Shown here: piece after piece, positions 11,440-21,964 of the stretch
Layout of the letters: each line of letters opens with the position of its first letter
Position numbering within the stretch: position 1 is the first letter of the stretch
Source: Ctenosaura bakeri
Taxonomy: Eukaryota; Chordata; Lepidosauria; Squamata; Iguanidae
DNA length: 64,000 nt
NCBI GenBank assembly: GCA_948474755.1
Contig: CAOLHI010000934.1
Coordinates: forward strand, 372,001 to 436,000
Direction: 5' to 3'
The notes under the pieces: generated by a model
Database searches by the model: none
Told to the model about the DNA's origin: nothing
The model's input: only the letters and a program-made list of their open reading frames with translations
Made by a program: the position numbers and the translations under genes

Positions 11440-12375
11440 TGTTACCCCAAAATGTGGGTGACTCAGGGGTACACCCATGATGCCAGTACCTCCGTTCAAA
11501 GATGGGGAATTATTTGTTCAAATTAGGAAGCCTGAGGGAGATGGGTAACCTAACTAGATCTTTGACACCAATATTTAAGGAGTCTCCTGTAGGGAAGAAC
11601 CAGCCAGAGATTCAAAAGTAAACTAAAATGTGTTTTATTGAGGGAATTAAAAATCACATGCAAGACACAAGCACTCACAATCACATAAGGCTAGCCAAAG
11701 GAAAAGGGAAGAAAGTTTAAGATAGCAAGATTTCAGGGTAGAATGAGCTATATTTACCAATCCAGAAGACTAGTGAAGTGTGGTTTAGAGTTGCATCTAA
11801 GGACAGTACAATCTGAAATCAGAGTTATGTTCAACAACCAGTGTACTGCAAGCTAGCTGCTCAAAACTTGGCTTTTTTATACACAATTTCTGCCAGGAGG
11901 GCATGGGTACAAATGGCTCTCTGGCAGATTAAACAATGGAATTTGCAGAGTGGAGAATGTGGTCTAGAATGAATTGATGGCATTAGGTGACAAAGGGGAT
12001 TATGGTTGTCTGATAGTTCAGTGTTTGTGGGCAGGTCTAAGGATAATGGGAAAGACTGCATGACGATGGGAAGAGGGCTTGAGACAATCAGCGGTCTGGT
12101 GGGAATCTTCCAGTTGCTATTGTTTAAGAAAGTAGATTCATTAAGGCTTAGCTAAAGCCTATTATTTCTTGAGTTTCCTAATGATTTCCTGACTATGATC
12201 TCAACACACCTAGGAGGTGTTCTTCTGGCCTGACTTCATAATGCACATGTTCGGCCAGCTTTCCTCTTGGCCAGCCTGGCTATACAGTCATAGCAGGGTA
12301 CATTTTATATTTTATATCAATTTCAATGTATGCCAATTAAACCATATCAAACATGGGAGTGTACAGCTGCTAACA
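11440..12375 (-). mobile_element. Solo LTR, diverged subfamily (TSD ATGG)
   Basis: The plus strand runs from TGTTACCCC to GCTAACA, so the ends are short inverted repeats (TGTTA/TAACA). The 4-bp sequence ATGG flanks both sides (11436-11439 and 12376-12379). On the minus strand a TATA-like box (complement of 11873-11881) precedes a polyadenylation signal AATAAA (complement of 11634-11639), giving LTR order U3-R-U5. There is no internal region, so this is a solo LTR left by LTR-LTR recombination. Its interior is more diverged from the other solo LTRs, so the family link rests on ends, target size and signal layout. An endogenous-retrovirus-type origin is inferred. Confidence 0.65.
11634..11639 (-). 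terminator. LTR polyadenylation signal AATAAA
   Basis: TTTATT on the plus strand, AATAAA on the minus strand, about 240 bases downstream of the TATA-like box of the same LTR. Confidence 0.5.
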
Positions 12376-12634
12376 ATGGCAGGACCGGTCCTATTGAAAT
12401 CTGTGCACTCCTATGGATGAGATGGTAAATGGTTCCCAGTCACAAAACATGGCTGTGAATGCGGTGATTCTAAAGGCCGCGTTTACAGTTTACACTGTGT
12501 TTATAGTTCACAAAATATCCTCTTGTGTGGCATTTCCATTGGTGCTCACATTTATCCAAAAGTGGGTTTTAGTTCTTTGATGTCACATTTATATGGCTGC
12601 CAGGAAGAACAGTGAAACAGGGGAGAAAAATCCT
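12376..12634. other. Unannotated sequence
   Basis: Short unique stretch between a solo LTR and a duplicated segment. Confidence 0.4.
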
Positions 12635-12775
12635 ACAAGCAACATGGTTTGGTAATGAAAATGGGTTCTGTGCAGATAGTTGTCAATAGGTTCCTTGTTG
12701 CTAAGGAACTATTTCCTTGGTAGCTGTGTGTTTGGCACATCTTGTTAAATTGGTGTCATAATCTCAGACAAAGAA
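12635..12775. repeat. Local duplicate or interspersed repeat, copy 2
   Basis: Same orientation match to 8829-8976 (see that entry). Similarity stops on both sides, and the copies are about 3.8 kb apart. Confidence 0.6.
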
Positions 12776-12779
12776 TATC

Positions 12780-13927
12780 CTGTGGTATCTTTATGGGAAG
12801 GGAATCCAAACAGACAATGAAGTTTTATCTATATATATTTTTTAAAAAATCTAAATCATTCAAGTGTCTGTTTAAAAATAACTTTTATGCTGGAAAATTG
12901 GTTCACTTTCTGCCTCATAAGCAATGCAAAAAGTCAGTATATATTTGTTGGGAGATAAAATCTTTGCAGCCACATACCCCAAAGCTTTCAATAGTCCAGT
13001 TTTAGGAAATCTCTAGCAATGCAAGTTATGTGACAGTAATATATTTGGAAATGAGGGAAAGGGAATTACATTTTCAAGTAACATAAAAAAAGATTGTGTT
13101 GTTATTTCAGCTTGCATGTTATTTTACAGCATCATGAAAATGGATTATGATCACAGATTATCAAAATCTGTTAAGAATGCTAATGCGCTTGCAAAAAAAA
13201 ATGTGCTCATATATACCAAATTTATGTGCACAATTCATTACAATTCTGAGAACGGTTTAGGTAAATTCTTTTGTGCAAGCTTTGCAAATGAACACTCTTG
13301 CTAATAATGGCTGAATGTGGCAAGATAAAGCTGTTGAAAGGATACTAGGCCCATAACAACTGTTGCCAAAACTGAATCTACCCAAGGAGACTAATCATAA
13401 TGTCAGATTTGTGCATGGAGGTATTTCTAACCAGCAACTGCCAATAAAGACTGATACTGGGGAGACAAAGTTACAGAGAATCTATATCATGCCTGTGTAG
13501 GGTAAATCTACAGCCACAGAGTTGCGCTATAGCTGTGCTGCCCCATTCTTCTTGCTCGAAACCAATGTTGTGCAACTGGCTGCATATCTGTCAACACACT
13601 TTCAGCTTGTGCAATAGGGAATGCATAATAGATGCTTCTGCAATCCCAGTGCATCAAATAGCACACTGAAGGCACTGATGAAAAGCTATGCAATGTCCAA
13701 GAATGTGAAATTGCATGTGAAATGGCTACACTGAAATTCCTCTTGTACAACCACACACTGAATATGTCCATGTGAAATGACCAAAGAAGTACAGCTGCAT
13801 GTGTAAGATGCGTATGATACCAACAGGGATTTCAATCTCAGCAGGGATTTCAATCTAAGATTCAGCTATTCTTGTGTCTTGGTACAACTAGCAGTGTAGC
13901 CACCCAGAGAGTAACATGAGGCCATTG
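12780..13927. other. Unannotated sequence
   Basis: Unique DNA. A 17-base word, cagggatttcaatctca/cagggatttcaatctaa, occurs twice in tandem near 13825-13860. No gene recognised. Confidence 0.4.
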
Positions 13928-13931
13928 CTGC

Positions 13932-14840
13932 TGTTACCCTGATTTCTGGGGTCCTGGGAAGGACATCTCAATGTGCTCACAATGGGGAATGAGAATTAGC
14001 AAGAGCACCACTCGCAATACAAGAGGCAGGGCAACCTAGTGAGATCTTGAACCCAATGTCTACGGGGTCAGGCCGAGTCAAGGAGCAAACAGAAGTAAAT
14101 AATAATTGTTTCTTTATTGATTACAACACAGTCAAACACGTGTATGCGAACACACGCACACAGATCTATTGAAATAAAGGTAGGAGTTGGATAGAGGGAT
14201 TTAAGAGGAGGTTTTGCATGGGAAATACTACACCTGTCCTGAAGCCCAGGTAGTCTGAAGAAAAGTCCACAGGAGTGGAGATTCTCAGCACGAGGAGCTG
14301 AGGGGAAGGCTCGCCGAACAAAATGACAGGAAGGCAGGATGGAAGAATGGAGCGATCCGAAGAAGTGCTCAAAATCAGGGGGTCTTATAGGGGAAAATGT
14401 GTCTGCAGGCTAGTCCGTTCTTGGAGGATACAATGGGTTTCGGACTGGAGACAAAGCCTCTGAAAGGTTAGTATTTTACATGATTGAGTTAGGACAGAGT
14501 TGTCAATAGAGTAGACAGTATGCAAATGTGGAGTGCTTGACAATTGAGTATTCGGCTCGTCAAGCTGCCTGCTCGGGGCAGAGTGTCTTTTGTAAACAGC
14601 GTGCATACATAATATGATCTTAAAGAGTACTTGTCTTGAGGTCTTCTAAAGCGGCAGTCTGGCTATTACTGGCCTGCCTGGATCTGTTTTGAATGGTTCA
14701 GCTATTTTCGGCCATGCCTGTGTGTGTGCTTGTCTGGGGGCCTCGCGAGCACGTGGAGGGGAATGGGTAAAGAAGGTCAAATTATTGATATCAAATGATA
14801 TCTAATATCCCACAAGTTCGGGCTAGAAACTATGGTAACA
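13932..14840 (-). mobile_element. Solo LTR (TSD CTGC)
   Basis: Runs from TGTTACCCTGATTTCTGG to TATGGTAACA, with perfect 4-bp target duplications CTGC at 13928-13931 and 14841-14844. It shares the gtctacggggtcaggcc block and its neighbourhood with the LTRs at 36298 and 44180. On the minus strand TATAAG (complement of 14385-14390) and AATAAA (complement of 14113-14118) set the transcription direction. It is 909 bp with no gag, pol or env sequence attached. The ORFs at 14166-14606 lie within this LTR and are not genes. Confidence 0.85.
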
Positions 14841-15221
14841 CTGCCCCAAATGAGAATTCAACACCCAATCAAACCTTATTTTAGACTACAAATTTCTAGT
14901 ATTGTAGTATCTTAAAACCTCAGAGTCCATTCAGACTGATTGAAAAGTCCCAGATTCTGTTTCTGTTCTTTCTGATTTTATACTGGGTGAAAACAAACTG
15001 ATCAGAGAGCTGGTCTCTGATCATACCAGGAGCTTACAGAAGATATTCTGGGACAGTGGTTCTCAACCTTTTCTTTACCAAGGGCTCCCTGTAAATATAA
15101 TTTGTTACCAGAGACTCCCATGACTTAATTCAAGATTTAAATATTTAAATTTAGATTTGAATATCCAAATATTTATTTGTTTATTAAAGGCTTCTGGAAA
15201 ATAGCATTCAAATACCTGCAT

Positions 15222-15378
15222 ATACACTGGGTGACCTTGGGCAAGTCAAATTCTCTCAGCATCTGAAGAAGGCAAAGGCAAACTTTCTCTGAAAAAATCT
15301 TGCCAAAAAAACCCCTGTGATAGGTTTACCTGACGGTTACCATAAGTCAGAAGTGACTTGATGGCACACAATAACAAA
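15222..15378 (+). mobile_element. Sauria-type SINE, 5'-truncated, inside hAT element
   Basis: Starts at cactgggtgaccttgggcaa and runs through ttctctcagcatctgaagaa to the BovB-like tail accataagtcagaagtgact. The tRNA head is missing. Confidence 0.75.
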
Positions 15379-15439
15379 TTGCTGCTGACAAGGGGAGGTT
15401 CTTTCTAGTCATCATGTCTCTCTCCTTTGAAAACTGACT

Positions 15440-15592
15440 TCAGGTGACCCTAAGGTAAACCTATCATGGGGGTTTTCTTGGCGAGATTTGTTGCCTTTGC
15501 CTTTCTCTGAGGCTGAGAGAATGTGACTTGCCTGAGGTCACCCAGTGGGTTTCCATGACTGTGGAGATTCAGACCTTGGTCTCTAGAGTCAT
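15440..15592 (-). mobile_element. Sauria-type SINE, antisense, inside hAT element
   Basis: Complement of the same SINE body: aggtgaccctaaggtaaacc, then gaggctgagagaatgtgact, then cacccagtgggtttcc, ending in the box-B region. With 15222-15378 it forms an inverted pair about 60 bases apart. Confidence 0.75.
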
Positions 15593-15600
15593 ACTTTGGG

Positions 15601-16100
15601 TGTGTGCACATGCCTGCTGCCATGTCCCTTTTGTCTGGGACATGGAAGCAGGGTGTGTGTGGGGGTGCCAAAGCTGTTCCCTCATTTGCAAAGGAGGGAA
15701 TAGTTTGGGCGTGCACACACACCTACTGCCATGTCCCTTTCATCAGGGACATGGCAGCAGGGTATGTATGCACACCCCCAAACTGCTCTCTTGTTTGCAA
15801 AAGAGGGAGCAATTTGGGTGTGCACGCATGTTTGCTGCTGTGTTCCTTTTGTCAGGGATGTGATAGCGGGGGGAAGAGGTATGGCCACCGAAACTGCTTC
15901 CTTGTTTGCATATGAAGGAGGAGTTTGGGCACATGCATATGCCTACCACTTTGTCCCTTGGCACCCACACCCCCTGCTGCCATGTCCCTGACAAAAGGGT
16001 TACAGTGGCTGGTGTGCATGCATACCCAAACTGCTCTCCCTTTTCCAAATGAGGGAGCAATTTTGGCACTCACACCTACACCCACTGCTGTGTCCCTGCT
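15601..16100. repeat. ~110-bp minisatellite, about 4.5 units
   Basis: The anchor word catgtccctt or a variant recurs at about 15621, 15730, 15840, 15951 and 16091, giving a period near 110. Units contain two short dyads, CATGTCCCTT...GGGACATG and CCCTC-TTTGCAAA-GAGGG. Successive units have diverged. The array ends in a (TGC)n-like tract. Confidence 0.75.
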
Positions 16101-16175
16101 GTTGTTGCTGCTGTTGCTGTTGGTGTCAAGAAATAGGACTTCATAGACTGCAAGTTAAAAACCACTGTTCTGGGA

Positions 16176-16929
16176 TAAACAGAACATGTATGAATCTCCA
16201 AAATAAAATCAGAAGGAACAAGAACAAAATCAGGGACTTTCTGGTGTTTTTAATCAGTCTGGATGTGTCCTCAGTTGAGATTTTAGAAATACAGTTTAGT
16301 CTTCCAAAGTGAAGGGGACGGCAAAGTTACCAAGGGAATGTGAACCCAGCAAATATGAGCATTTTAGCCCTACTCAAACGTTCAAATGACCAAACAGAAG
16401 GAACAGTAGGTCTTCCTTGAGGCTCAGCTGAATATCAGGAGATAAAGAGGAGGGAGCAGGAAGACCTGCTGCTCTTTCTGTTTAGGCATTTGAATGTCTG
16501 AGTAGGACTAATGTAACTTACCTAGGTGCCCATTACTGAGACAGGTTCCTGTACAGTTTCTCCTGTGAAGTGATAAGAAGGCTAGTTTTATCTTCTCTTC
16601 CCCCAGATTTTTACCATTGGATGCTTGGGCAAAAGAGCTCTATTCAATATGGATCCATTGCTTCAGTGTAGATTGATAGAAAGGAAGTCTCTGAAAGCTT
16701 TTTAAATAAAATGCATTCAATACAATGCTGTTGTGAAGAAATCATTCTCCATTTACAGTGAAGGATAGCTTGAACCTTGAAGAGGTTAATAAGAAACTGC
16801 TAGTAAGATAATGCTGGATATTTCAAAAAACAGCAGAAAATCCAAAAGAGAAAACCCAACAATGGTCACCCTGTTTCTTCAACAAATCAAGGCTACAAAA
16901 ACCTATCTCTGCTAGGTCATTTCTTTTAG
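16176..16929. other. Unannotated sequence
   Basis: Unique AT-rich DNA between the hAT element and a CR1 copy. No gene seen. Confidence 0.4.
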
Positions 16930-17430
16930 AATTATAAAATCATAGAATCATAGAGTGGGAAGAAACCACAAGGGCCATGGAGTCCAACCCCCTGCTAACA
17001 CCATCAAAGCATTCCTGGCAAATGGCCATCCAACCTCTGTTTAAAACCTCCAAAGAAGGAGACCCCACTAAATGCTGAGGCAGCATATTCCACTGTTGAA
17101 CGGTACTGTCAGGAAGTTCTTTGTAACATTTAGATGGAATCTGTTTTCCTGATGTTTGAAGCCATCGCTGTCTGTCCTAGTCTCTGGAAAAGCAGAAAAC
17201 AGGTTTGCTCTATCCTCCATAAGACATTTCTTCAAATATTTAAACACAGCTATCATGTCACCTCTTAACCCTCTCTTCTCCAGGCTAAACATATCCGATT
17301 CCCTAAGCTGCTCCTCATAGAGCATGGTTTCCAGGCCTTCTACCATTTGGGTTATCCTCCTCTGGACACGTTCCAGTTTGTCAATATCCTTCTTGAACTG
17401 TGGTGCCCAGAACTGGACACAATATTTCTT
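16930..17430 (-). mobile_element. CR1 LINE 3' fragment, antisense
   Basis: The 3' tail is at the left (atcatagaatcatagagtgg, then gtccaaccccctgc). Reading the minus strand, the frame at 17068-17574 gives the CR1 ORF2 C-terminal region, including [40 protein letters not shown] and FHLNVTKNFLTV. That is the end of the reverse-transcriptase polyprotein. The copy is 5'-truncated, as most CR1 copies are. The frame is lost near its end (FNSGICCLSI replaces the usual arginine/tryptophan motif), so it is dead. Confidence 0.9.
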
Positions 17431-18884
17431 ACCAAAATGTTGCTGCCAACTCTTGTGAGTGTAACCCATCACTTGCCAGAAGTGATAAAAAAGAAAAAAA
17501 GTATTCTGTAATAAAAAGGTCTTCATCTGTCTGCAGATAAGGAATATGAAGGTACGGAGAAGGCCCTCCCCCATGTTCCCACCAATGTACTGTGAGGCTT
17601 CACAAAGTTTTACAGAATATCATCCTGCTCCAAAATCTGTTGAAGATAAAAGTTACAGGAACCCCATCCTGCATCCAACCTTTCAGCATTAGTTTCATGC
17701 AATGGCCTCTTCTTTTCAGTTTGTGTTTTAGATGGAATCAGATACATAATAATAATTTTAAAAAGTAACAACATGAATGGGAGAAGAATGCATTGTCTAC
17801 CACAGACCAGCTGCTTATAGTATTTAGATGTTACTAGAGAAACCGGAAAAGAAGGAAATAATTTTAAATCTCTCTCTGTCTCTGTCTCTCTAACTGTAAC
17901 GGTTGCTAAGCTAGCTATGTCTCTGGGCCTTGGATCTGCTATTGTACTTTTCAAAGCTCTACTCTGAGTCTCTTATCTTTGTGCTGAATCTCACAGTTTC
18001 TGGCTCTAAAATAAATGGGATGCATCTAGGCCTCATATTTAATATGGCTGGCAAGGGAAGTGGTGTTTCACACTGGCATTTTGGTATCATTGGCACACCT
18101 CCTCGATTATTGACACTGGCGTTCTCCTAACTGCTTGGAGAGCCGTAGCTGGCGTCTTTTGTATTTGTCACTGTCACTTCACAAGTGTTCGGCATTGTTC
18201 AGGAAATTGTATGTGTAAAGCAAAAACTGCCTGCGACCAACTTCAACAAGGGAGCAGGGATGTGAGGGTGCTTGAAACTGAAACAGAGGTTTTATGTGTC
18301 CTATTATGTGCCCCAGCAAGAGTCATAAATAATTGTGACAAGTTTTTTTTTCTCCCCCATTGTTACATGTGAAAGTCCTTGACTGTGCCTCCTGTCTCAA
18401 CTCCCCTTCCTCTCTCTCCCATGCACTGGAGCTGCCAAGATGCATGATGATAGATGGCACTATGCAGCAAATGACAGCCGGATAGATTTTTTAGTTTGTG
18501 CTTTAGAAGGAATCAGATATGCTGTATAAAGCAATAAAAAAGCACACTCACAAGGTAGGTTAAAAATAGCTAGCACAGCACTAGCCTACTTTGTTGTTTA
18601 TCAAAAGTCAAATCTTTACATGCAAAGTCCTAGTGGCAGTGGTGATCTCCCTGCTTGCTTTCAGATGCTAGTGAAGAGTGACACAACTGACAGGGATTGT
18701 AGGGGAACACAATTAGGCAAATATTTTCTTTAGCTAGGAAACCTGGGCAAAGAAAATATACTGCTATCTAATGATACTCCATCTTGCATAAACAATGGGT
18801 TATGGGTCAAACTACCTAATACTTTGAAGACGTGATTAGTACATCTTTGTTTGTTACTCAGGTGAAAGTGAAGATCTTAGTTAT
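17431..18884. other. Unannotated, mostly unique sequence
   Basis: No gene recognised. Two related ~30-base blocks (17716-17746 and 18492-18522, sharing agtttgtg-tttaga and ggaatcagata) occur 776 bases apart. The stretch 17930-18260 is free of recognisable repeats and could be conserved non-coding DNA, but nothing proves it. Confidence 0.4.
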
Positions 18885-18990
18885 TTTATTATTTGTTTAA
18901 CTGACAACCTGCCTTTCTCCCAAGAGTGGACCCAAGGTGGTTTACAGTTAGGTTAAAACAAAATGCAGCTAAAGATATAAAAGTTTTTTT
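18885..18990 (-). mobile_element. L2-type LINE 3' end, antisense fragment
   Basis: The complement reads ctgtaaaccaccttgggtcc followed by an ataaa-rich tail, the 3' end also seen at 20140-20200 and 26385-26460 (ctgtaagccgctttgagt). Only the extreme 3' end remains. Confidence 0.6.
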
Positions 18991-19225
18991 AAAACAAAAC
19001 AATTACATTAGCAGTCACTTATAACACTCATAATTTACAATGGCATAAATCTCATGGGCTGAAGGAGTGGGAGATTTAATCTATTGCTCCTCACTCTGGT
19101 CTTAGTCTGGATTGGTCCCTTCCCATTTGCAAGTGGAAGGTCCTCAGTCTGGATTGGGACCACAGTGGGAATCAAGTTAAAGCCTTCTAACTCCCCCACA
19201 CCAAACCTGGTCCTCTGGGCTTCCT

Positions 19226-19299
19226 CTAGAGTAGTGGTACTCAGGCCCAAGGATTCTGGGAATTAACAATATCTGTGGCCTCACAGATTGAGAACCACA
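19226..19299. mobile_element. Short hAT-type MITE
   Basis: The ends gtagtggtactcagg and, inverted, gattgagaaccacag resemble the CAGTGGTTCTCAA terminus of the hAT element at 15054. About 75 bp, no target duplication assigned, followed by a GA microsatellite. Confidence 0.4.
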
Positions 19300-19316
19300 G
19301 AGAGAGAGAGAGAGAG
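19300..19316. repeat. (GA)n microsatellite
   Basis: Short perfect ag repeat. Confidence 0.8.
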
Positions 19317-19429
19317 CGCTGCTAGCTACATCTTTGATGGATTGACTAATTGGGCCTTCACTCTGCATAATTAGAGGAGATAAGCTCAAGATTCTAGAAA
19401 TGGGCTGATAAAAGAATCTGGAATGAAGA

Positions 19430-19476
19430 TATCTAGTTAAAGTCTAGTTCATATCTAGTTAAAGTCTAGTTCATAT
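19430..19476. repeat. 22-bp tandem duplication
   Basis: Two copies of a unit containing atctagttaaagtctagttc. Confidence 0.8.
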
Positions 19477-19540
19477 CCATGCCTGCAATGGCAGTTCTGA
19501 TCAAACTGAAACCTGTCACAAAAGAAAAAGAAAAAAGGAA

Positions 19541-20210
19541 TCGAGCTTTGAGATCTGCTGGAGAGGCCCTTTTCTCTGCCTCACCATCTTCACAGGTGCA
19601 TTTGCTGGGAATACGGGAGAAGGCCTTCTCAGTGGTAGCTCTCAGGCTCTGGAACAGCCATCCCAGAGAAGTCAGACTGGCACTCTCCCTATCTTCTTTC
19701 TGTAGATAAGTAAAGACATTTTTATTTCAACAGGCATTCAATATGTGATCACAGCCTGGCTTATGAAAGATGCTGGCTGTTGTTAACTATGTGAAATTTG
19801 GGGAATGTTTGTGTTTTACTTATGTATTTACTTATGTATTTAACTTTGTTTTAATTCCTATTTGACTGTTTAATCTGTGTTTTAACTTTTGTATTTTATG
19901 ATTTTTAACTATGGCCTTTTCCTCAGGATGGCGGTGTCCCCAGCCAGTGCAATTGTGGGGCATATCATTCACAGGAAAACTCTGTCAATGACCCCTTGCT
20001 CTTCCTTCTAGAGGCAGTCAGACGGGTGCAGAAGGGAGTGTTGGGGACATGCTCCCATCCCAGGAGAGGCAGTGCCAGGACGATGTGTGGATGAAGACAG
20101 GGCAAGGGAAGGTGCAGAAAAGGCCCATGTCTTTTTAAAAAAATACTGTAAGCCGCTTTGAGTCATTATCAGGAAAAAAACAAAACATAAATAAAGATGA
20201 TGGTGATGAT
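19541..20210 (+). mobile_element. L2-type LINE 3' part, split by a nested element
   Basis: The plus-strand frame gives an L2-like reverse-transcriptase C-terminus: SAGEALFSASPSSQVHLLG, REKAFSVVALRLWNSHPREV. It is followed by a 3' untranslated region ending in actgtaagccgctttgagtc and an aaataaagat tail. A 213-bp GGCC-end element interrupts the untranslated region at 19913-20125. The copy at 26380-26860 (minus strand) is the same family without that insertion. 5'-truncated. Confidence 0.8.
19913..20125. mobile_element. GGCC-end DNA element nested in L2 (3-bp TSD)
   Basis: Starts GGCCTTTTCCTCAGG and ends, inverted, GTGCAGAAAAGGCC. The flanks are TAT (19910-19912) and CAT (20126-20128). The second L2 copy, near 26451-26475 on the minus strand, reads through this point without an insertion, so the extra three bases on the right are explained as a target duplication with one substitution. 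It has no coding region. Confidence 0.7.
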
Positions 20211-20225
20211 GACAATACAACAACA

Positions 20226-20876
20226 ACTGGCAACCACAAATTATTTCCCAGTTTAACTCTTCCTCCCTTTCCTTTATAGTTTATTGATAAACCTTTATAA
20301 ATATTCTCAAGAGGAGGCTTTTGGGTTTCACTGATTAGCTTATCCATACAATCTGTCTCCATACCCAAAAGGCCTAAAATGGGATTATTGTCTGTCTCCT
20401 GCTTCCCAATCCTATAAAAAATAGTAATACGCTCATGTGCGTTTTTGACTTCTCTGAGTCATGTCATCCTTCGTAGGTTGAAGACACAGAGTGAAGGAAA
20501 ATTTCACAGATAAGAAGGCTGTCAATGGCTACTGGTTACAGTGGTTCCTGGTGTTTTGGATACTGACTCTAGTATCAGACGCAACATGCTCCCCAATATC
20601 AGCTACTACAGAACATAAACAAGTGGGTTGAACTCTTAGCCTACTTGCAAGCTTCCTATTGAGGTACCTGGTTGGCTGGACTAACTTGTCCTTCAGTCTG
20701 TTCAGCAAGACGTTTCTAATGAATCGGGCTGATCTTCTTACAAGTTGGGTTCTTATGAATTGTCTGATGGCCCTAGATGATCATTGGCTATATAGTCTCA
20801 GGCTAGGAAAGAAGAAGCCTGCTGGTGAAGAAATCTTAACTCTCTCTTTGCCTCCGTGCTTGTTTGGCTGTTGCAG
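20226..20876. other. Unannotated sequence
   Basis: Unique DNA without recognised repeats; it ends in a polypyrimidine stretch upstream of the candidate exon at 20877. Confidence 0.4.
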
Positions 20877-20976
20877 CAACACAGGGAGTCTCCCACAGCA
20901 GCATCAGGCAGTTAAGGGATTAAAGGGAGCCTGTCTTGAGACTTATTACTGCTCCTACCACCAGCAGCACATTGAG
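20877..20976 (+). other. Candidate exon with splice-like borders
   Basis: A pyrimidine-rich tract (tctctctttgcctccgtgct) and TTGCAG precede position 20877. GTGAGTGC, a strong donor match, follows position 20976. One of three frames stays open across the 100 bases (33 codons, including QQHQAVKGLKGACLETYYCS); the other two hit stops. The protein stretch is not recognisable. It could be a coding or lncRNA exon, or chance, since such motif pairs occur at random in long non-coding DNA. Confidence 0.25.
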
Positions 20977-21964
20977 GTGAGTGCAGGGAGATCTGTTGAT
21001 GCTGCAATAATGAGTTCTGGAGGAATTGTGTGTTGAAGGAGGAGAAGTATGGGTGTCCCATGGAGATTTTGTGTAGCGATGTAGACAGAAAAAGAGAGGA
21101 TCAAATACAGCTGTAAGAGAAACAAAAAGACACTGTACAGATGGTTAGTTACTAGTGTATTGCTAGAATTTTTTCTTTACCAAGGGACGTCATTATGCTC
21201 ATTATGAAAGACAGCACGAAAAAAGCTGCCATGCAGCTGCAGCTCACCAAAGTAGACTCAACAGTCATCAACCCAACGAGGTACATATTTTAACATTCTC
21301 CTGAACCAACTGCCTCTACCTTTGTTCTTCTTTAATGATGTAATCAGGAGTGCTACAGAGACTGAAATTGTGTTTTTGACATTTTAGGAAAATGATCTCA
21401 CCAGTAAAAACAAATTTTAGATGGAGAAAAGGGGTATATGTGTCTCCATATTGACATCTGCATGTGTGAACTCTCCACTAAAAAAACAAAACCAAAGACC
21501 ATTTCTTAATATGAGGTGCAAAAAGTTGCTAGAGTTACATCAAAGTTACTTTCAAAGATTCTTCTCATATTTCTCTTTTGAAGTTGAATCATCTCTGAGA
21601 ACTCAAGTTTATCAATTAATTTCATACCTGTGTTTAACATTCAGTGATCTTTTGATTTCAATATGCTTATAACATAGAGCTCTCTCCCAGCCCAGTCTTA
21701 TTCTAGGGATGCAGTGAAAATAATTGTCTCTTTATAGTCTTTTCAAATAATTGTCTCTTTATAGTGTGTTCTGTGCAAAAGACACTGAGAAATGGTTTGC
21801 CCATGAGCTGCTGAACTCCCACTAGAAGCCAAAATGCCTAAACTGAGGCTCTCATACTTTGGACATAGCAAGAGATTACAGTTCTCATTAGAAAAGACAA
21901 TAATTCTGGGAAAAGTTGAAGGCAATAGCACACACACACACACAAAATAAGACTTCATTAGAAG
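20977..21964. other. Unannotated sequence
   Basis: Unique AT-rich DNA. A 27-base unit with ataattgtctctttatagt is tandemly duplicated at about 21720-21766, and an (AC)n tract lies at about 21931-21945. No gene seen. Confidence 0.4.

Larger units (their letters stand above)
15054..16167. mobile_element. hAT element with perfect 8-bp target duplication
   Basis: The ends are CAGTGGTTCTCAACCTTTTC on the left and, inverted, GTTAAAAACCACTG on the right. Perfect 8-bp duplications TTCTGGGA lie at 15046-15053 and 16168-16175, diagnostic of hAT transposition. The 1114-bp body has no transposase; it is made of two opposed SINE fragments, a ~110-bp minisatellite and a short TGC tract. Its cluster of overlapping ORFs comes from the minisatellite. 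Confidence 0.85.

Noticed and set aside
15601..16100. CRISPR-like array of dyad repeats
   Set aside because: Units are contiguous with no spacers, and the genome is vertebrate; it is a minisatellite.
15450..16312. Cluster of overlapping ORFs rich in Cys, His and Pro, looking like a repeat protein
   Set aside because: They are translations in several frames of a minisatellite inside a hAT element.
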